Positions 9,434 to 18,313 of a stretch of DNA of 64,000 bases are shown here, one piece after another. A program made the position numbers and the translations under genes. The notes beneath the pieces are model-generated. The model saw only the letters and a list, made by a program, of their open reading frames with translations, was not told the origin of the DNA and ran no database searches. The stretch lies in the NCBI GenBank assembly GCA_019638285.1, contig JAHBUB010000012.1, positions 30,253-94,252 of the forward strand, given 5' to 3'. The stretch's first letter is position 1, and the number at the start of each line of letters is the position of its first letter. The DNA comes from Cyclobacteriaceae bacterium. GTDB taxonomy: Bacteria > Bacteroidota > Bacteroidia > Cytophagales > Cyclobacteriaceae.

Positions 9434-11596
9434 ATGGCAACTTTACGTTTTAAAGCACTAAATACATTAAATAGCAGAGCTAAGGTTCAGGTTGACATAC
9501 CGTCTGCCAAAGTCTCAGAGTTTTTTGGAGAGGATTCATTTGGGATGAAACAAATGCTTAGCGCACTGGCACCAGCGGTATATAAAAAAGTTAGTGAAGC
9601 CATTAAAAATCATGAAAAGATAGATCCAGAAACTGCTGATTCAGTGGCATCTGCGGCTAAAAGCTGGGCCATGAGTAAAGGCGCGACTCATTTTACCCAT
9701 TGGTTTCAACCATTGACAGGAGGAACTGCCGAGAAGCATGATTCTTTTTTTGATCCTATATCTGGAATAGAAAAATTTAAAGGAAGTGAATTGGTTCAGC
9801 AAGAACCTGATGCATCTTCATTTCCCAGTGGTGGAATAAGAAGTACTTTCGAGGCTCGTGGTTATACTGCCTGGGATCCTACTTCTGATATGTTTATTTA
9901 TGGCAAAACCCTATGTATACCCACTGTATTTGTTTCCTATACGGGAGAGACACTGGATACAAAATCACCGTTGCTAAAGGCATTAAAGGCAGTGGATAAA
10001 GCGGCTACCTCTGTTTGTCAGTTCTTTGATAAAGATGTAAATAAGGTCGTGGCATTTCTGGGCTGTGAGCAGGAATACTTTGTGGTAGACAGGGCCCTTT
10101 TTATGGCCAGACCGGACCTGGTGATGACAGGGAGAAGCGTATTCGGCCATGCTCCTGCAAGAGGACAACAATTGGATGATCACTATTTTGGTGCTATACC
10201 CACCAGGGTTTATAAATTCATGAAGGATTTTGAGATAGAAAGCTGGAAATTGGGAATTCCTTTGAGAACACGCCACAACGAAGTAGCACCAAGCCAATTT
10301 GAGGTAGCCCCATTATTTGAGGAGGTCAACGCAGCCAATGATCACAATCAATTATTAATGGACGTGATGAACCGAGTATCCGAGCGGCATAATCTGAAAG
10401 TACTCTTTCATGAAAAACCATTTGCAGGACTTAATGGCAGTGGAAAGCATAATAACTGGTCGTTAATAACAAATACCGGAGTTAATCTTTTTGCCCCTTC
10501 TAGCACTGCTAAGGATAATCTTTTGTTTTTAACATTTTTTGTGACGGCCATTAAAGCAATTCATGAGTATGCAGATTTGGTCATGGCAAGCATAGCGTCC
10601 GCTGGTAATGATTTCCGGCTAGGTGCCAATGAGGCTCCTCCCGCCATCATGTCGGCATTCATTGGAAAGCAAATGAATGATGTACTGGATGAGCTGGAGA
10701 AAAATGGAAATGTGAAAATTGAAAAGGGTGACAATATGTACATGAAGCTTGGAATAGACCAAATTCCAGAAATCATATTGGATGCTACAGATCGCAATCG
10801 CACTTCACCATTTGCATTTACTGGTAACAAGTTTGAGTTTCGTGCGGTTGGATCGAGCGATAATAGTGCTACCCCCATGACCGTACTTAACCTTATTATG
10901 GCAGATCAACTTTTGGATTTCCATACTGCTGTAAGTAAGGAAATTGAAAAGGGAGTCGAAAAAAGAATGGCTATCGTAGGCGTACTCAGAAAATACATTA
11001 AGGAATCAAAGTCGATCAGATTTGAGGGGGATGGTTATAGCGAAGGATGGGTGAAGGAAGCTGAGAAAAGAGGTTTGAGTAATATCAAGAACATGCCGCG
11101 TGCCATTGAACCTTTCTTATCTAAAAAATCAATTGAATTATTCGAAAGACATTCTATTTTCAATAAAAAAGAGATAGAGGCCAGAAATGAAATCAAGTTA
11201 GAGGGCTATATTAAAAAAGTTCAGATAGAAGCCCGCATCATGTGCGATCTTGCTACTAATCACATTGTACCCACAGCCATTTCTTACCAAAATAAATTGA
11301 TCACCAATGCCAACGGATTAAAAGGATTAGGGATTGATAACACCGGAGTGGTTGCAACAATTAAGGAAATTAGCGGATATATCGATTCGATTAAAGAGAA
11401 TGTAACAAAGATGACTGATGAAAGGAGGAGGATAAATAAAATTAGTGAAACGGATAAGCGTGCCTTTGGATACTGTGATGACATTAGAGAAAAATACTTC
11501 AGTAAGATTAGAAGAGCTGTAGATAAGTTAGAATTGTTGGTTGATGATGAAGACTGGCCGTTGGTTAAGTACCGCGAACTATTGTTCTTACGATAA
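9434..11596 (+). CDS. glnN: Glutamine synthetase type III
   Basis: 720-residue cytoplasmic enzyme that makes glutamine from glutamate, ammonia and ATP; the length fits the GSIII class (about 700-730), much longer than GSI or GSII. Recognisable blocks are the N-terminal VSEFFGEDSFG, the central HNEVAPSQFEVAPLFEE, the active-site region LNGSGKHNNWSL, and RNRTSPFAFTGNKFEFR near residue 460. The start is set at ATG 9434 (MATLRFKALN); the TTG 11 codons upstream sits inside the promoter-like box. It is a single gene with no nearby ammonium transporter or PII gene. Confidence 0.95.
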   Translation: MATLRFKALNTLNSRAKVQVDIPSAKVSEFFGEDSFGMKQMLSALAPAVYKKVSEAIKNHEKIDPETADSVASAAKSWAMSKGATHFTHWFQPLTGGTAEKHDSFFDPISGIEKFKGSELVQQEPDASSFPSGGIRSTFEARGYTAWDPTSDMFIYGKTLCIPTVFVSYTGETLDTKSPLLKALKAVDKAATSVCQFFDKDVNKVVAFLGCEQEYFVVDRALFMARPDLVMTGRSVFGHAPARGQQLDDHYFGAIPTRVYKFMKDFEIESWKLGIPLRTRHNEVAPSQFEVAPLFEEVNAANDHNQLLMDVMNRVSERHNLKVLFHEKPFAGLNGSGKHNNWSLITNTGVNLFAPSSTAKDNLLFLTFFVTAIKAIHEYADLVMASIASAGNDFRLGANEAPPAIMSAFIGKQMNDVLDELEKNGNVKIEKGDNMYMKLGIDQIPEIILDATDRNRTSPFAFTGNKFEFRAVGSSDNSATPMTVLNLIMADQLLDFHTAVSKEIEKGVEKRMAIVGVLRKYIKESKSIRFEGDGYSEGWVKEAEKRGLSNIKNMPRAIEPFLSKKSIELFERHSIFNKKEIEARNEIKLEGYIKKVQIEARIMCDLATNHIVPTAISYQNKLITNANGLKGLGIDNTGVVATIKEISGYIDSIKENVTKMTDERRRINKISETDKRAFGYCDDIREKYFSKIRRAVDKLELLVDDEDWPLVKYRELLFLR

Positions 11597-11640
11597 TCCC
11601 TGCGTTGACTTGATGACTTTTTAAATCATTGATTTTTTGT

Positions 11641-11671
11641 TACCATTGCCGACTTTAGGTTGGCAATGGTA
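11641..11671. repeat. Hairpin between convergent genes
   Basis: Inverted repeat TACCATTGCC / GGCAATGGTA (10 bp arms, about 11 base loop) between glnN (+) and the S41 protease gene (-). No T-run follows on either strand in the right orientation, so it is only weakly terminator-like. Confidence 0.4.
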
Positions 11672-11755
11672 ATTCTTAAAATGTCAATAGGGTTTACTGC
11701 CAGGGTATGGAAAATAAATTAGGAGAAACATTTATATTAAAAGAAGACCTATACC

Positions 11756-13402
11756 TTAAAGAAGATTTAGCATCTTCTTATATTCCTCGGGCTTATTGAA
11801 TACCTCAATTGATTTTTTAATGTCGGAATCACTTTTAAACTCTACTTCAGTTACTCCTTTTTCCAGGTAGTATATAGAAGCAATGTCCTGCTCAAGAAGC
11901 ATTCTAATTTGATCCTTAAATGTGTAGAGGTCTTTTTTCCTGCTTTCTTTTACAAGTTCAGCAACTTGTTCAATTTGTGGACTGAGCTCGTTGAAATATC
12001 GCTCCCGTTTTGCTTGCTCTCTGAGTGAACTTAATTCAATTTCTACCGGTGATCGATAGTTGTATTGTTTGGATTTTACCCAACTGACGAAATCATCATA
12101 TTCTTTGTCTGTCAGTTTGAATTCACGAGCGGGTGGAATGATAGGATGTTGAGAGGCATACGATGCAGCATAGTCTAAAATAAATCCATTGGTATAAAGC
12201 ATCTTTGTTAGCGAAGAAACCTCATCATTACCCACTGTAAGGTCTGGGTCAATTCCTCCACCATCGTATACTATTCTTCCGTTTGTTGTTTTAAATTGTT
12301 GTTTTAGAGAATCAGGAATAGCGCCCACGCTGCCGTCTTCTCTTCGATGGGAATAATCCAGCACTTGAATGCATCGACCTGTAGGTGTATAGTACTTTGC
12401 GGTTGTTATTTTTACTTGCGAATTATAGGATAGTTGACGTGGAATTTGCACCAACCCCTTTCCAAATGATTTTTCTCCTATAATCACTGCCCTGTCATAA
12501 TCTTGCAAGGTACCAGCAACAATTTCGGAGGCAGATGCGCTACCGCGATTGATAAGTACCGCCAAGGGAATCTCGAGATCAACCGGATTGTTAAGCGTTT
12601 CGTAGGTCGCGTTGCTATTTTGTACTTTGCCTTTGGTAGTTACTACCTTTTTTCCTTTAGGAATAAAAATGTTACAAATGTTTACAGCTTCAAGAAGCAG
12701 ACCTCCTGGGTTATCTCTCAAATCGAGAATGATGTTTTTTGCACCTTGATCTTTTAAACTAACTACTGCATTTCTCACTTCCTTCCCTGCATCAGGTGTA
12801 AAATCCGTGAGCTTTATATAACCCGAATTGGTACCCACCATGCCGAAATAGGGCACGTTGCTCATTTTTATTTTTTCCCGTTTAAATTCTAAATTGATTA
12901 AGCTTGGCACACCCACTCTTTTTACACTCAGTTTTACAGTAGTACCTACCTGGCCGCGCATGAGTTGGTTGGCCTCCTCAATGGATATTTTTGCTAACTC
13001 AATCTCGTCCAGTTTAATTACTTCATCGCCAATCTTCAATCCATTTCTCTGGGCAGGATAGCCTTCGTATATCATGGTAATCAATGTGCGGGTTCCAATT
13101 ACTCTGGTTGCGGCTCCGATGCCGCCATATTGGCCGGTATTCATCGTGCGATAAGTTTCTACCTCATCCTCAGCGATATAATTAGTGTAAGGATCCAGCG
13201 ATATGAGCATTGCATCAATACCGGTACGTATAAGTTGATTTGGATTTACTTCATCCACGTACAATGCGTTGACTTCTTTGAATAAGGAAGCAAAAATATC
13301 CAGGTTTTTAGCGATCTCGAAATAGCGATCAGCGGGAGGAGTGAATGAAAAAGCAAAAACCCCCAGCACCGAAATTAATGACACGATTAATAACTTCCTC
13401 AT
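11756..13402 (-). CDS. S41-family C-terminal processing peptidase
   Basis: About 548 residues; a Prc/CtpA serine protease exported to the periplasm. An N-terminal hydrophobic segment (LLIVSLISVLGVFAFSF) is followed by a helical region, a PDZ domain (about 85-170, with GGIGAATR and GLKIGDEVIKLDE) and the S41 core. Catalytic serine is in INRGSASASEIVAG and the lysine in GEKSFGKGLVQ. The C-terminal 150 residues form a helical tail. The start is taken at ATG 13402; an upstream TTG at 13411 lies inside a TAAATTTG box (13409-13416). Family members trim or degrade secreted proteins; the target here is unknown. Confidence 0.9.
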   Translation of the reverse strand: MRKLLIVSLISVLGVFAFSFTPPADRYFEIAKNLDIFASLFKEVNALYVDEVNPNQLIRTGIDAMLISLDPYTNYIAEDEVETYRTMNTGQYGGIGAATRVIGTRTLITMIYEGYPAQRNGLKIGDEVIKLDEIELAKISIEEANQLMRGQVGTTVKLSVKRVGVPSLINLEFKREKIKMSNVPYFGMVGTNSGYIKLTDFTPDAGKEVRNAVVSLKDQGAKNIILDLRDNPGGLLLEAVNICNIFIPKGKKVVTTKGKVQNSNATYETLNNPVDLEIPLAVLINRGSASASEIVAGTLQDYDRAVIIGEKSFGKGLVQIPRQLSYNSQVKITTAKYYTPTGRCIQVLDYSHRREDGSVGAIPDSLKQQFKTTNGRIVYDGGGIDPDLTVGNDEVSSLTKMLYTNGFILDYAASYASQHPIIPPAREFKLTDKEYDDFVSWVKSKQYNYRSPVEIELSSLREQAKRERYFNELSPQIEQVAELVKESRKKDLYTFKDQIRMLLEQDIASIYYLEKGVTEVEFKSDSDIKKSIEVFNKPEEYKKMLNLL

Positions 13403-13482
13403 ACTATTCAAATTTATTCAAAACCCCATTTAGAAAATAGCAATATCACTTTTTTATGACGATTCTTGACTAAATTGTCTGG

Positions 13483-13564
13483 AATGTCAGGATAAACCCT
13501 GACATTGAAAATGAAATCAGCCGTTGGTTTAACTTAAACTTCTTTGCCTAATTTCATTTTCAAT
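13483..13564. repeat. Nested inverted repeats
   Basis: Two adjoining inverted repeats in the 245 bp gap before the S41 gene. The first is AATGTCAGG / CCTGACATT (13483-13491, 13498-13506) with a 6-base loop. The second is ATTGAAAATGAAAT / ATTTCATTTTCAAT (13504-13517, 13551-13564), a perfect 14 bp pair 33 bases apart. They share three bases, so the two structures compete. No T-run follows. Confidence 0.6.
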
Positions 13565-13647
13565 CGTCAGTACAAAAAAGTCCTTTGAGTTTTTGGGTTT
13601 ATTGAATAATAACGAGGATAGTAAAAAATAGTATGAGATAATCGGGA

Positions 13648-14109
13648 TTAATTCAGTTTGAAGAGCACCTCAATTTCAACAGGAATTCCTTCAGGAAGTG
13701 AGCTCATTCCAACGGCACTTCGCACACCCACACCTTTGTCTTCACCCCAAACATTGGCAAATAGTTCACTGCAACCATTAATTACGAATGGGTGACGCGT
13801 GAAATCCGGAACGCAGTTGACCATTCCGAGCAATTTGATCACCCTTTCAACGCGATCGAGACTACCCAAGTATTTTCTCAATGTGGCCAATATAGCAAGT
13901 CCAACTTGCTGTGCCGCAAGCTTTCCAGCATCTGCATCCATGTCTTGACCTACCTTGCCTACAATCCATGTTCCGTCTTCTTTTAATGTTCCATGCCCTG
14001 ATACTAAAGCATGATTTCCGTCAATAAGTAGTAATTTATAAACGCCTAGTGGGTCTGGTGATGCAGGTAGTGTTAGTCCTAATTTTTCGAATCTTTGTTC
14101 TGCTGTCAT
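13648..14109 (-). CDS. RidA-family protein
   Basis: 153-residue member of the RidA/YjgF/UK114 superfamily, the longer subtype. RidA proteins remove reactive enamine/imine intermediates made by PLP enzymes. Typical blocks are ALVSGHGTL, GKVGQDMDADAGKLAAQQVGLAIL, RVIKLLGMVNCVPDF and GVGVRSAVGMSSLPEGIPVEIEV. The canonical substrate-binding arginine appears as R in GVRSAVG. It is the last gene of a minus-strand run leuS-fabH-small protein-this gene, with 4 bases to the preceding gene. Confidence 0.85.
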   Translation of the reverse strand: MTAEQRFEKLGLTLPASPDPLGVYKLLLIDGNHALVSGHGTLKEDGTWIVGKVGQDMDADAGKLAAQQVGLAILATLRKYLGSLDRVERVIKLLGMVNCVPDFTRHPFVINGCSELFANVWGEDKGVGVRSAVGMSSLPEGIPVEIEVLFKLN

Positions 14110-14113
14110 GTAA

Positions 14114-14341
14114 TTATTGCAATTTATCAGGAATTTGTATAATTTTTACTACAATCTCATGTGGATCACCGTCTTTATCCAATAGATTAAACCTTATGGC
14201 AGGATTATCTTTTTTTAGATCTGACTCTGCATGGATAATCTTATTGTCTAGCAAATGTTTTTCTATTTCGCTCTGCAATATAAGCAACGCATTGGCCATG
14301 TCTACTTCAAGAGGGCTGGGATTGTAAGAAGTTGTTTTCAT
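14114..14341 (-). CDS. Small conserved-looking protein, 75 residues, unknown
   Basis: ATG start, 16 bases after fabH and 4 bases before the RidA gene, so it is translated within the same run. The product is mixed alpha/beta with no signal peptide or cysteine. It reads like a helix (MANALLILQSEIEKHL) followed by strands (AIRFNLLDKDGDPHEIVVKIIQIP). No family was recognised. Tight spacing on both sides is the main support. Confidence 0.65.
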   Translation of the reverse strand: MKTTSYNPSPLEVDMANALLILQSEIEKHLLDNKIIHAESDLKKDNPAIRFNLLDKDGDPHEIVVKIIQIPDKLQ

Positions 14342-14357
14342 AACTTATAGGGTATGT

Positions 14358-15359
14358 TTACCATTTAATTAAAGCCGATGCCCATGTAAAGCCGCTACCA
14401 AATGCAGCTAGACAAATAATGTCATTTTTCTTCATTTTCCCCTCAGCCCATGCTTCACTCATTGCGATAGGAATGGAGGCAGCTGTTGTATTTCCATATC
14501 GCATTATGTTGTTGTATACTTTTTCGTCAGGTAATCCCATTTTTTGTTGTATGAACTGACTGATTCGCAAGTTTGCCTGATGAGGAACAAGCAAACTAAT
14601 GTCTTCCTTCTTCATGTTATTTGCTGCCAGTGCTTCATTGATCACCTCTGTGAAGCGCACCACCGCATGTTTAAATACCTGACTTCCGTTCATTACTACT
14701 TTAAATGAAGTGGTATCCAAAATTTGCTCTGGTTGGCGTTCGGCATGGGGTCTGCTGCTTCCCGGATCTTTTACATACAATTCTTCCGCAAAATTTCCAT
14801 CAGAGTGAAGATGTGTAGACAGTATTCCCGGTTGATCTGAAACTTGTAAGATAGCTGCACCGGCACCATCACCAAAAATTACTGCAGTATTCCTTCCCCT
14901 TGTGGTAAGGTCCAAAGCGGTGGATTGAATTTCGGCACCGACAACAAGAATGGTTTTATACATGCCCGTTTTAATAAACTGGTCGGCTACAGATAGGCCA
15001 TAAATAAAACCAGAGCAGGCATTGCGGATATCAATAGCTGCAATCCGTCCGTCAAGTCCCAATTCTCTTTGCAGCAATACACCAGAACCAGGGAAAAAAT
15101 AATCGGGGGTGATAGTGGCAAAAACGATAAAGTCAATATCCGTCTCTTTTAGCCCCGCTCTTTCCAGGGCCATGCGGCTCGCCTTGGCCGACATATTAGC
15201 AACTGTATCTTTAGCAGGATCAATCCATCTGCGTTGCTTTATACCCGTGCGTTCTACGATCCATTCATCAGTAGTATCAATAATATTGGATAGGTACTGG
15301 TTGGAGATCACCGTTTCTGGTAAGTAATGCCCCAGGCCAACTATTTTGGAGTATTTCAT
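14358..15359 (-). CDS. fabH: 3-oxoacyl-ACP synthase III (KAS III)
   Basis: 333-residue condensing enzyme that starts fatty-acid synthesis from acetyl-CoA (or a branched starter) and malonyl-ACP. The Cys-His-Asn triad is visible: C115 in IRNACSGFIYG, H260 in LVPHQANLR and N290 in RYGNTTAASIP. N-terminal DEWIVERTGIKQRRW is diagnostic of FabH. Located between leuS and the 75-residue gene, same strand, 51 bases after leuS. It stands apart from other fab genes, so it may be one of several FabH copies in the genome. Confidence 0.93.
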   Translation of the reverse strand: MKYSKIVGLGHYLPETVISNQYLSNIIDTTDEWIVERTGIKQRRWIDPAKDTVANMSAKASRMALERAGLKETDIDFIVFATITPDYFFPGSGVLLQRELGLDGRIAAIDIRNACSGFIYGLSVADQFIKTGMYKTILVVGAEIQSTALDLTTRGRNTAVIFGDGAGAAILQVSDQPGILSTHLHSDGNFAEELYVKDPGSSRPHAERQPEQILDTTSFKVVMNGSQVFKHAVVRFTEVINEALAANNMKKEDISLLVPHQANLRISQFIQQKMGLPDEKVYNNIMRYGNTTAASIPIAMSEAWAEGKMKKNDIICLAAFGSGFTWASALIKW

Positions 15360-15410
15360 GATTAAAGGTTCCTAATTCAAAACTCCATATTCATCCGATG
15401 AATATTGAGT

Positions 15411-18215
15411 TTACAATACAACATTAACAATTTTACCGGGAACAATAATTACTTTTTTAGGTGCTTTGCCTTCTGTCCATTTTTGCACTATCTCTGATGC
15501 CAGCACCTGCTTCTGAATATCTTCTTTTGGCATATCCAATGCCATATTCATTTTAGCCCTCACTTTTCCATTAATTGAGATTGGGTATTCAAATGAACTT
15601 TCCACTAAATACTTCTCTTCCACTTTATGATAAGTGGCGTTGAGTACCGTATCAGAATGCCCCATTTTTTCCCATAATTCTTCGGCCATATGAGGAGCAA
15701 AAGGAGAGAGGGCAATTATCAACGGCTCAATTACAGCGCGTTTATTACACTTCAACGCATTCAGTTCATTGATGCAAATCATAAACTCACTCACAGAAGT
15801 ATTAAAAGAGAAATTGTCGATATCCTGTTCAATCTTCTTGAGTGTTTTATGCAATACTTTTAATTCTTCTTTGGTGGGTTCAGCATCACTGAGCTTCAAA
15901 TTACCTTCTGCATCATGCATTAGGTTCCAGAACTTTCTTAGGAATTTATAAACCCCGTCTATTCCGCTGGTGCTCCAAGGCTTGGATTGCTCCAACGGCC
16001 CAAGGAACATTTCGTACATGCGAAGGGTATCTGCTCCATAGTTTTCTATAATGTGGTCTGGATTGATCACGTTAAAGTATGACTTACTCATTTTTTCAAT
16101 GGCCGAACCACATATATATTTACCATTTTCCAAAATGAATTCTACATTAGCGAAATCAGGTTTCCATTTTTTGAATTGTTCAGTATCTAATTCCAGACCG
16201 TTGACAATGTTGACATCTACGTGGAGTGCATCTGTCTCATATTGATTTATTAAACCGTGCGACACAAATTGATTTTTCCCACGAATCCTATAAACAAACC
16301 TTGAGTCTCCCGTAATCTTACCTTGGTTGATTAACTTCTTAAAGGGTTCATCAAAATTCAGGTAACCTAAGTCGTGCAATACTTTTGTCCAAAGTCTCGC
16401 ATACAACAAGTGAGCTACGGCATGTTCTGATCCACCTACATATACATCTACCTGATTCCAGTATTCGAGCGCTTCTTTGGAGGCAAACTCTTTTTCATTG
16501 TGTGGATCCATGTAACGCAGAAAGTACCAGGCTGCTCCGGCATGGGTAGGCATGGTATTGGAATCTCTTTTTTCATGAGGGCCGATATTGATCCAGTCCT
16601 TCAGGTTGGCCAACGGGCCTTCTCCAGAACCGGAAGATTTGAATTCGTTGGTATCCGGAAGTTCTAAAGGTAAATCCTTCTCATCCATGGCATAGGGCAT
16701 ATCGTCCTTGAACACCACGGGGAATGGTTCTCCCCAGTAGCGTTGACGACTCCAGCCAGCATCTCGCATTTTATAGTTCACCTGTCTTTCGCCAATTCCC
16801 ATCTCTACCAACTTATCGATCACCACTTTCATGGCATCTTTCATTTTGGTGCCATTCAAAAATTCAGAGTTGGTTAAAGTTGCTTCATAGGTGGGATTAG
16901 CTTCTTTACCGTTATAATGCTCTCCAATGATATTGGTAATGGGAATGTTAAAATGTTTGGCGAATCGATGGTCGCGGTCATCACCACACGGCACCCCCAT
17001 GATTGCGCCTGTTCCATATCCTGCTAATACATATTCACTGATCCAAATAGGAACCTCTCTTTGGTTGAAGGGATTGATGGCATATGCCCCTGTAAAACAG
17101 CCCGTGATCTTTTTCACTTCTGCCATGCGATCTACTTCTGATCTGCTTTCCACATAGCTGAGGTACTTGTCTATTTCACCTTTATGAGATGAACTGGTAA
17201 TGTCTTTTACCATGTCATGTTCAGGAGCGACCACCATAAAATCCACACCAAAAATGGTATCAGGACGAGTGGTAAATACCATCATGTTTTTAACGATAGC
17301 TTTTTCACTCTTAAGTGCAAATGTAATCTTAGCTCCCTCGCTTCGTCCAATCCAGTTGCGCTGAATGTCTTTCATGGATTCGCTGAAATCCACTTCCTTC
17401 AATCCTTTCAACAAGCGCTCTGCATATTCTGTAATGCGCAAACTCCACTGGCGCATTTGTCTTTTTACTACGGGGTGTCCACCTCTGTAGCTAACGCCAT
17501 TAATCACTTCATCATTGGCCAATACTGTGCCCAGTGCCTCACACCAGTTGACATCGGTGTGCGCCAGATAGGCCAGACGATATTGCATCAATATTTCCTG
17601 CTGAATTTTTTTATCAAACGATTTCCAGTCCGATGCACTAAACGCTGAGTTGCCTGATGGCAATCGATACTTAGCGTTGGGAAAATGATGATTCTTGTTT
17701 CCTTCCTTTTCGAAATTGGCAATGAGTTGTTCAATGCGTTCTGCTTTTTGAAGGCTACGATTGAACCAACTATCGAACAATTGTAAAAAGATCCATTGGG
17801 TCCATTTATAGTATTTTGGATCGCAGGTCCTTACCTCACGACTCCAGTCATAACAAAAGCCAATTCGGTCCAGTTGCTTTCTAAACGTCTCAATGTTTTT
17901 TGCTGTGGAAATGGCCGGATGCACGCCATGCTCGATGGCATATTGTTCTGCAGGCAACCCAAAAGCATCGTATCCCATAGGGTGCAGCACATTGAAACCT
18001 TTTACGCGTTTGAACCGGGCAACAATGTCCGTAGCTATATAACCCAATGGATGGCCAACATGTAAACCAGCACCTGACGGGTAGGGGAACATATCCAGGG
18101 CATAATACTTGGGTTTTGAGGGGTCGTTGCTGACCTTATACACCCCATCTTGACGCCACTTTTGTTGCCACTTTTCTTCTATTTTCTTGATCTCTTCTTT
18201 GCTATAGTCCGCCAT
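15411..18215 (-). CDS. leuS: Leucyl-tRNA synthetase
   Basis: 934-residue class Ia aminoacyl-tRNA synthetase. The HIGH-type motif is seen in PYPSGAGLHVGHPLGY near residue 45 and the KMSKS motif in IEKMSKSYFNVINPDH near residue 700. The editing domain (CP1) is present in between, with TTRPDTIFGVDFMVVAPEH. The C-terminal end FEYPISINGKVRAKM is the usual anticodon/tail region. Length is in the upper range for bacterial LeuRS, with insertions typical of the phylum. A promoter-like TATTTTTG lies 28 bases upstream. Confidence 0.97.
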   Translation of the reverse strand: MADYSKEEIKKIEEKWQQKWRQDGVYKVSNDPSKPKYYALDMFPYPSGAGLHVGHPLGYIATDIVARFKRVKGFNVLHPMGYDAFGLPAEQYAIEHGVHPAISTAKNIETFRKQLDRIGFCYDWSREVRTCDPKYYKWTQWIFLQLFDSWFNRSLQKAERIEQLIANFEKEGNKNHHFPNAKYRLPSGNSAFSASDWKSFDKKIQQEILMQYRLAYLAHTDVNWCEALGTVLANDEVINGVSYRGGHPVVKRQMRQWSLRITEYAERLLKGLKEVDFSESMKDIQRNWIGRSEGAKITFALKSEKAIVKNMMVFTTRPDTIFGVDFMVVAPEHDMVKDITSSSHKGEIDKYLSYVESRSEVDRMAEVKKITGCFTGAYAINPFNQREVPIWISEYVLAGYGTGAIMGVPCGDDRDHRFAKHFNIPITNIIGEHYNGKEANPTYEATLTNSEFLNGTKMKDAMKVVIDKLVEMGIGERQVNYKMRDAGWSRQRYWGEPFPVVFKDDMPYAMDEKDLPLELPDTNEFKSSGSGEGPLANLKDWINIGPHEKRDSNTMPTHAGAAWYFLRYMDPHNEKEFASKEALEYWNQVDVYVGGSEHAVAHLLYARLWTKVLHDLGYLNFDEPFKKLINQGKITGDSRFVYRIRGKNQFVSHGLINQYETDALHVDVNIVNGLELDTEQFKKWKPDFANVEFILENGKYICGSAIEKMSKSYFNVINPDHIIENYGADTLRMYEMFLGPLEQSKPWSTSGIDGVYKFLRKFWNLMHDAEGNLKLSDAEPTKEELKVLHKTLKKIEQDIDNFSFNTSVSEFMICINELNALKCNKRAVIEPLIIALSPFAPHMAEELWEKMGHSDTVLNATYHKVEEKYLVESSFEYPISINGKVRAKMNMALDMPKEDIQKQVLASEIVQKWTEGKAPKKVIIVPGKIVNVVL

Positions 18216-18242
18216 TGTGCCTTTTCTGCCTTAGATAAAGCG

Positions 18243-18250
18243 CAAAAATA
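18243..18250 (-). promoter_or_regulatory. Possible -7 box for leuS
   Basis: On the minus strand this reads TATTTTTG, matching TAnnTTTG, 28 bases before the leuS ATG. A good -33 element was not found, so this is tentative. Confidence 0.35.
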
Positions 18251-18313
18251 AGGCAAAGCGGGGAGAAAGTCAGCCTGCTTAGGGTGTCTATGGGCTACAA
18301 TAATTCATTAGGG

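Noticed and set aside
11641-11671. Hairpin as a standard terminator of glnN or the S41 gene
   Set aside because: The T-run lies on the wrong side for both strands.
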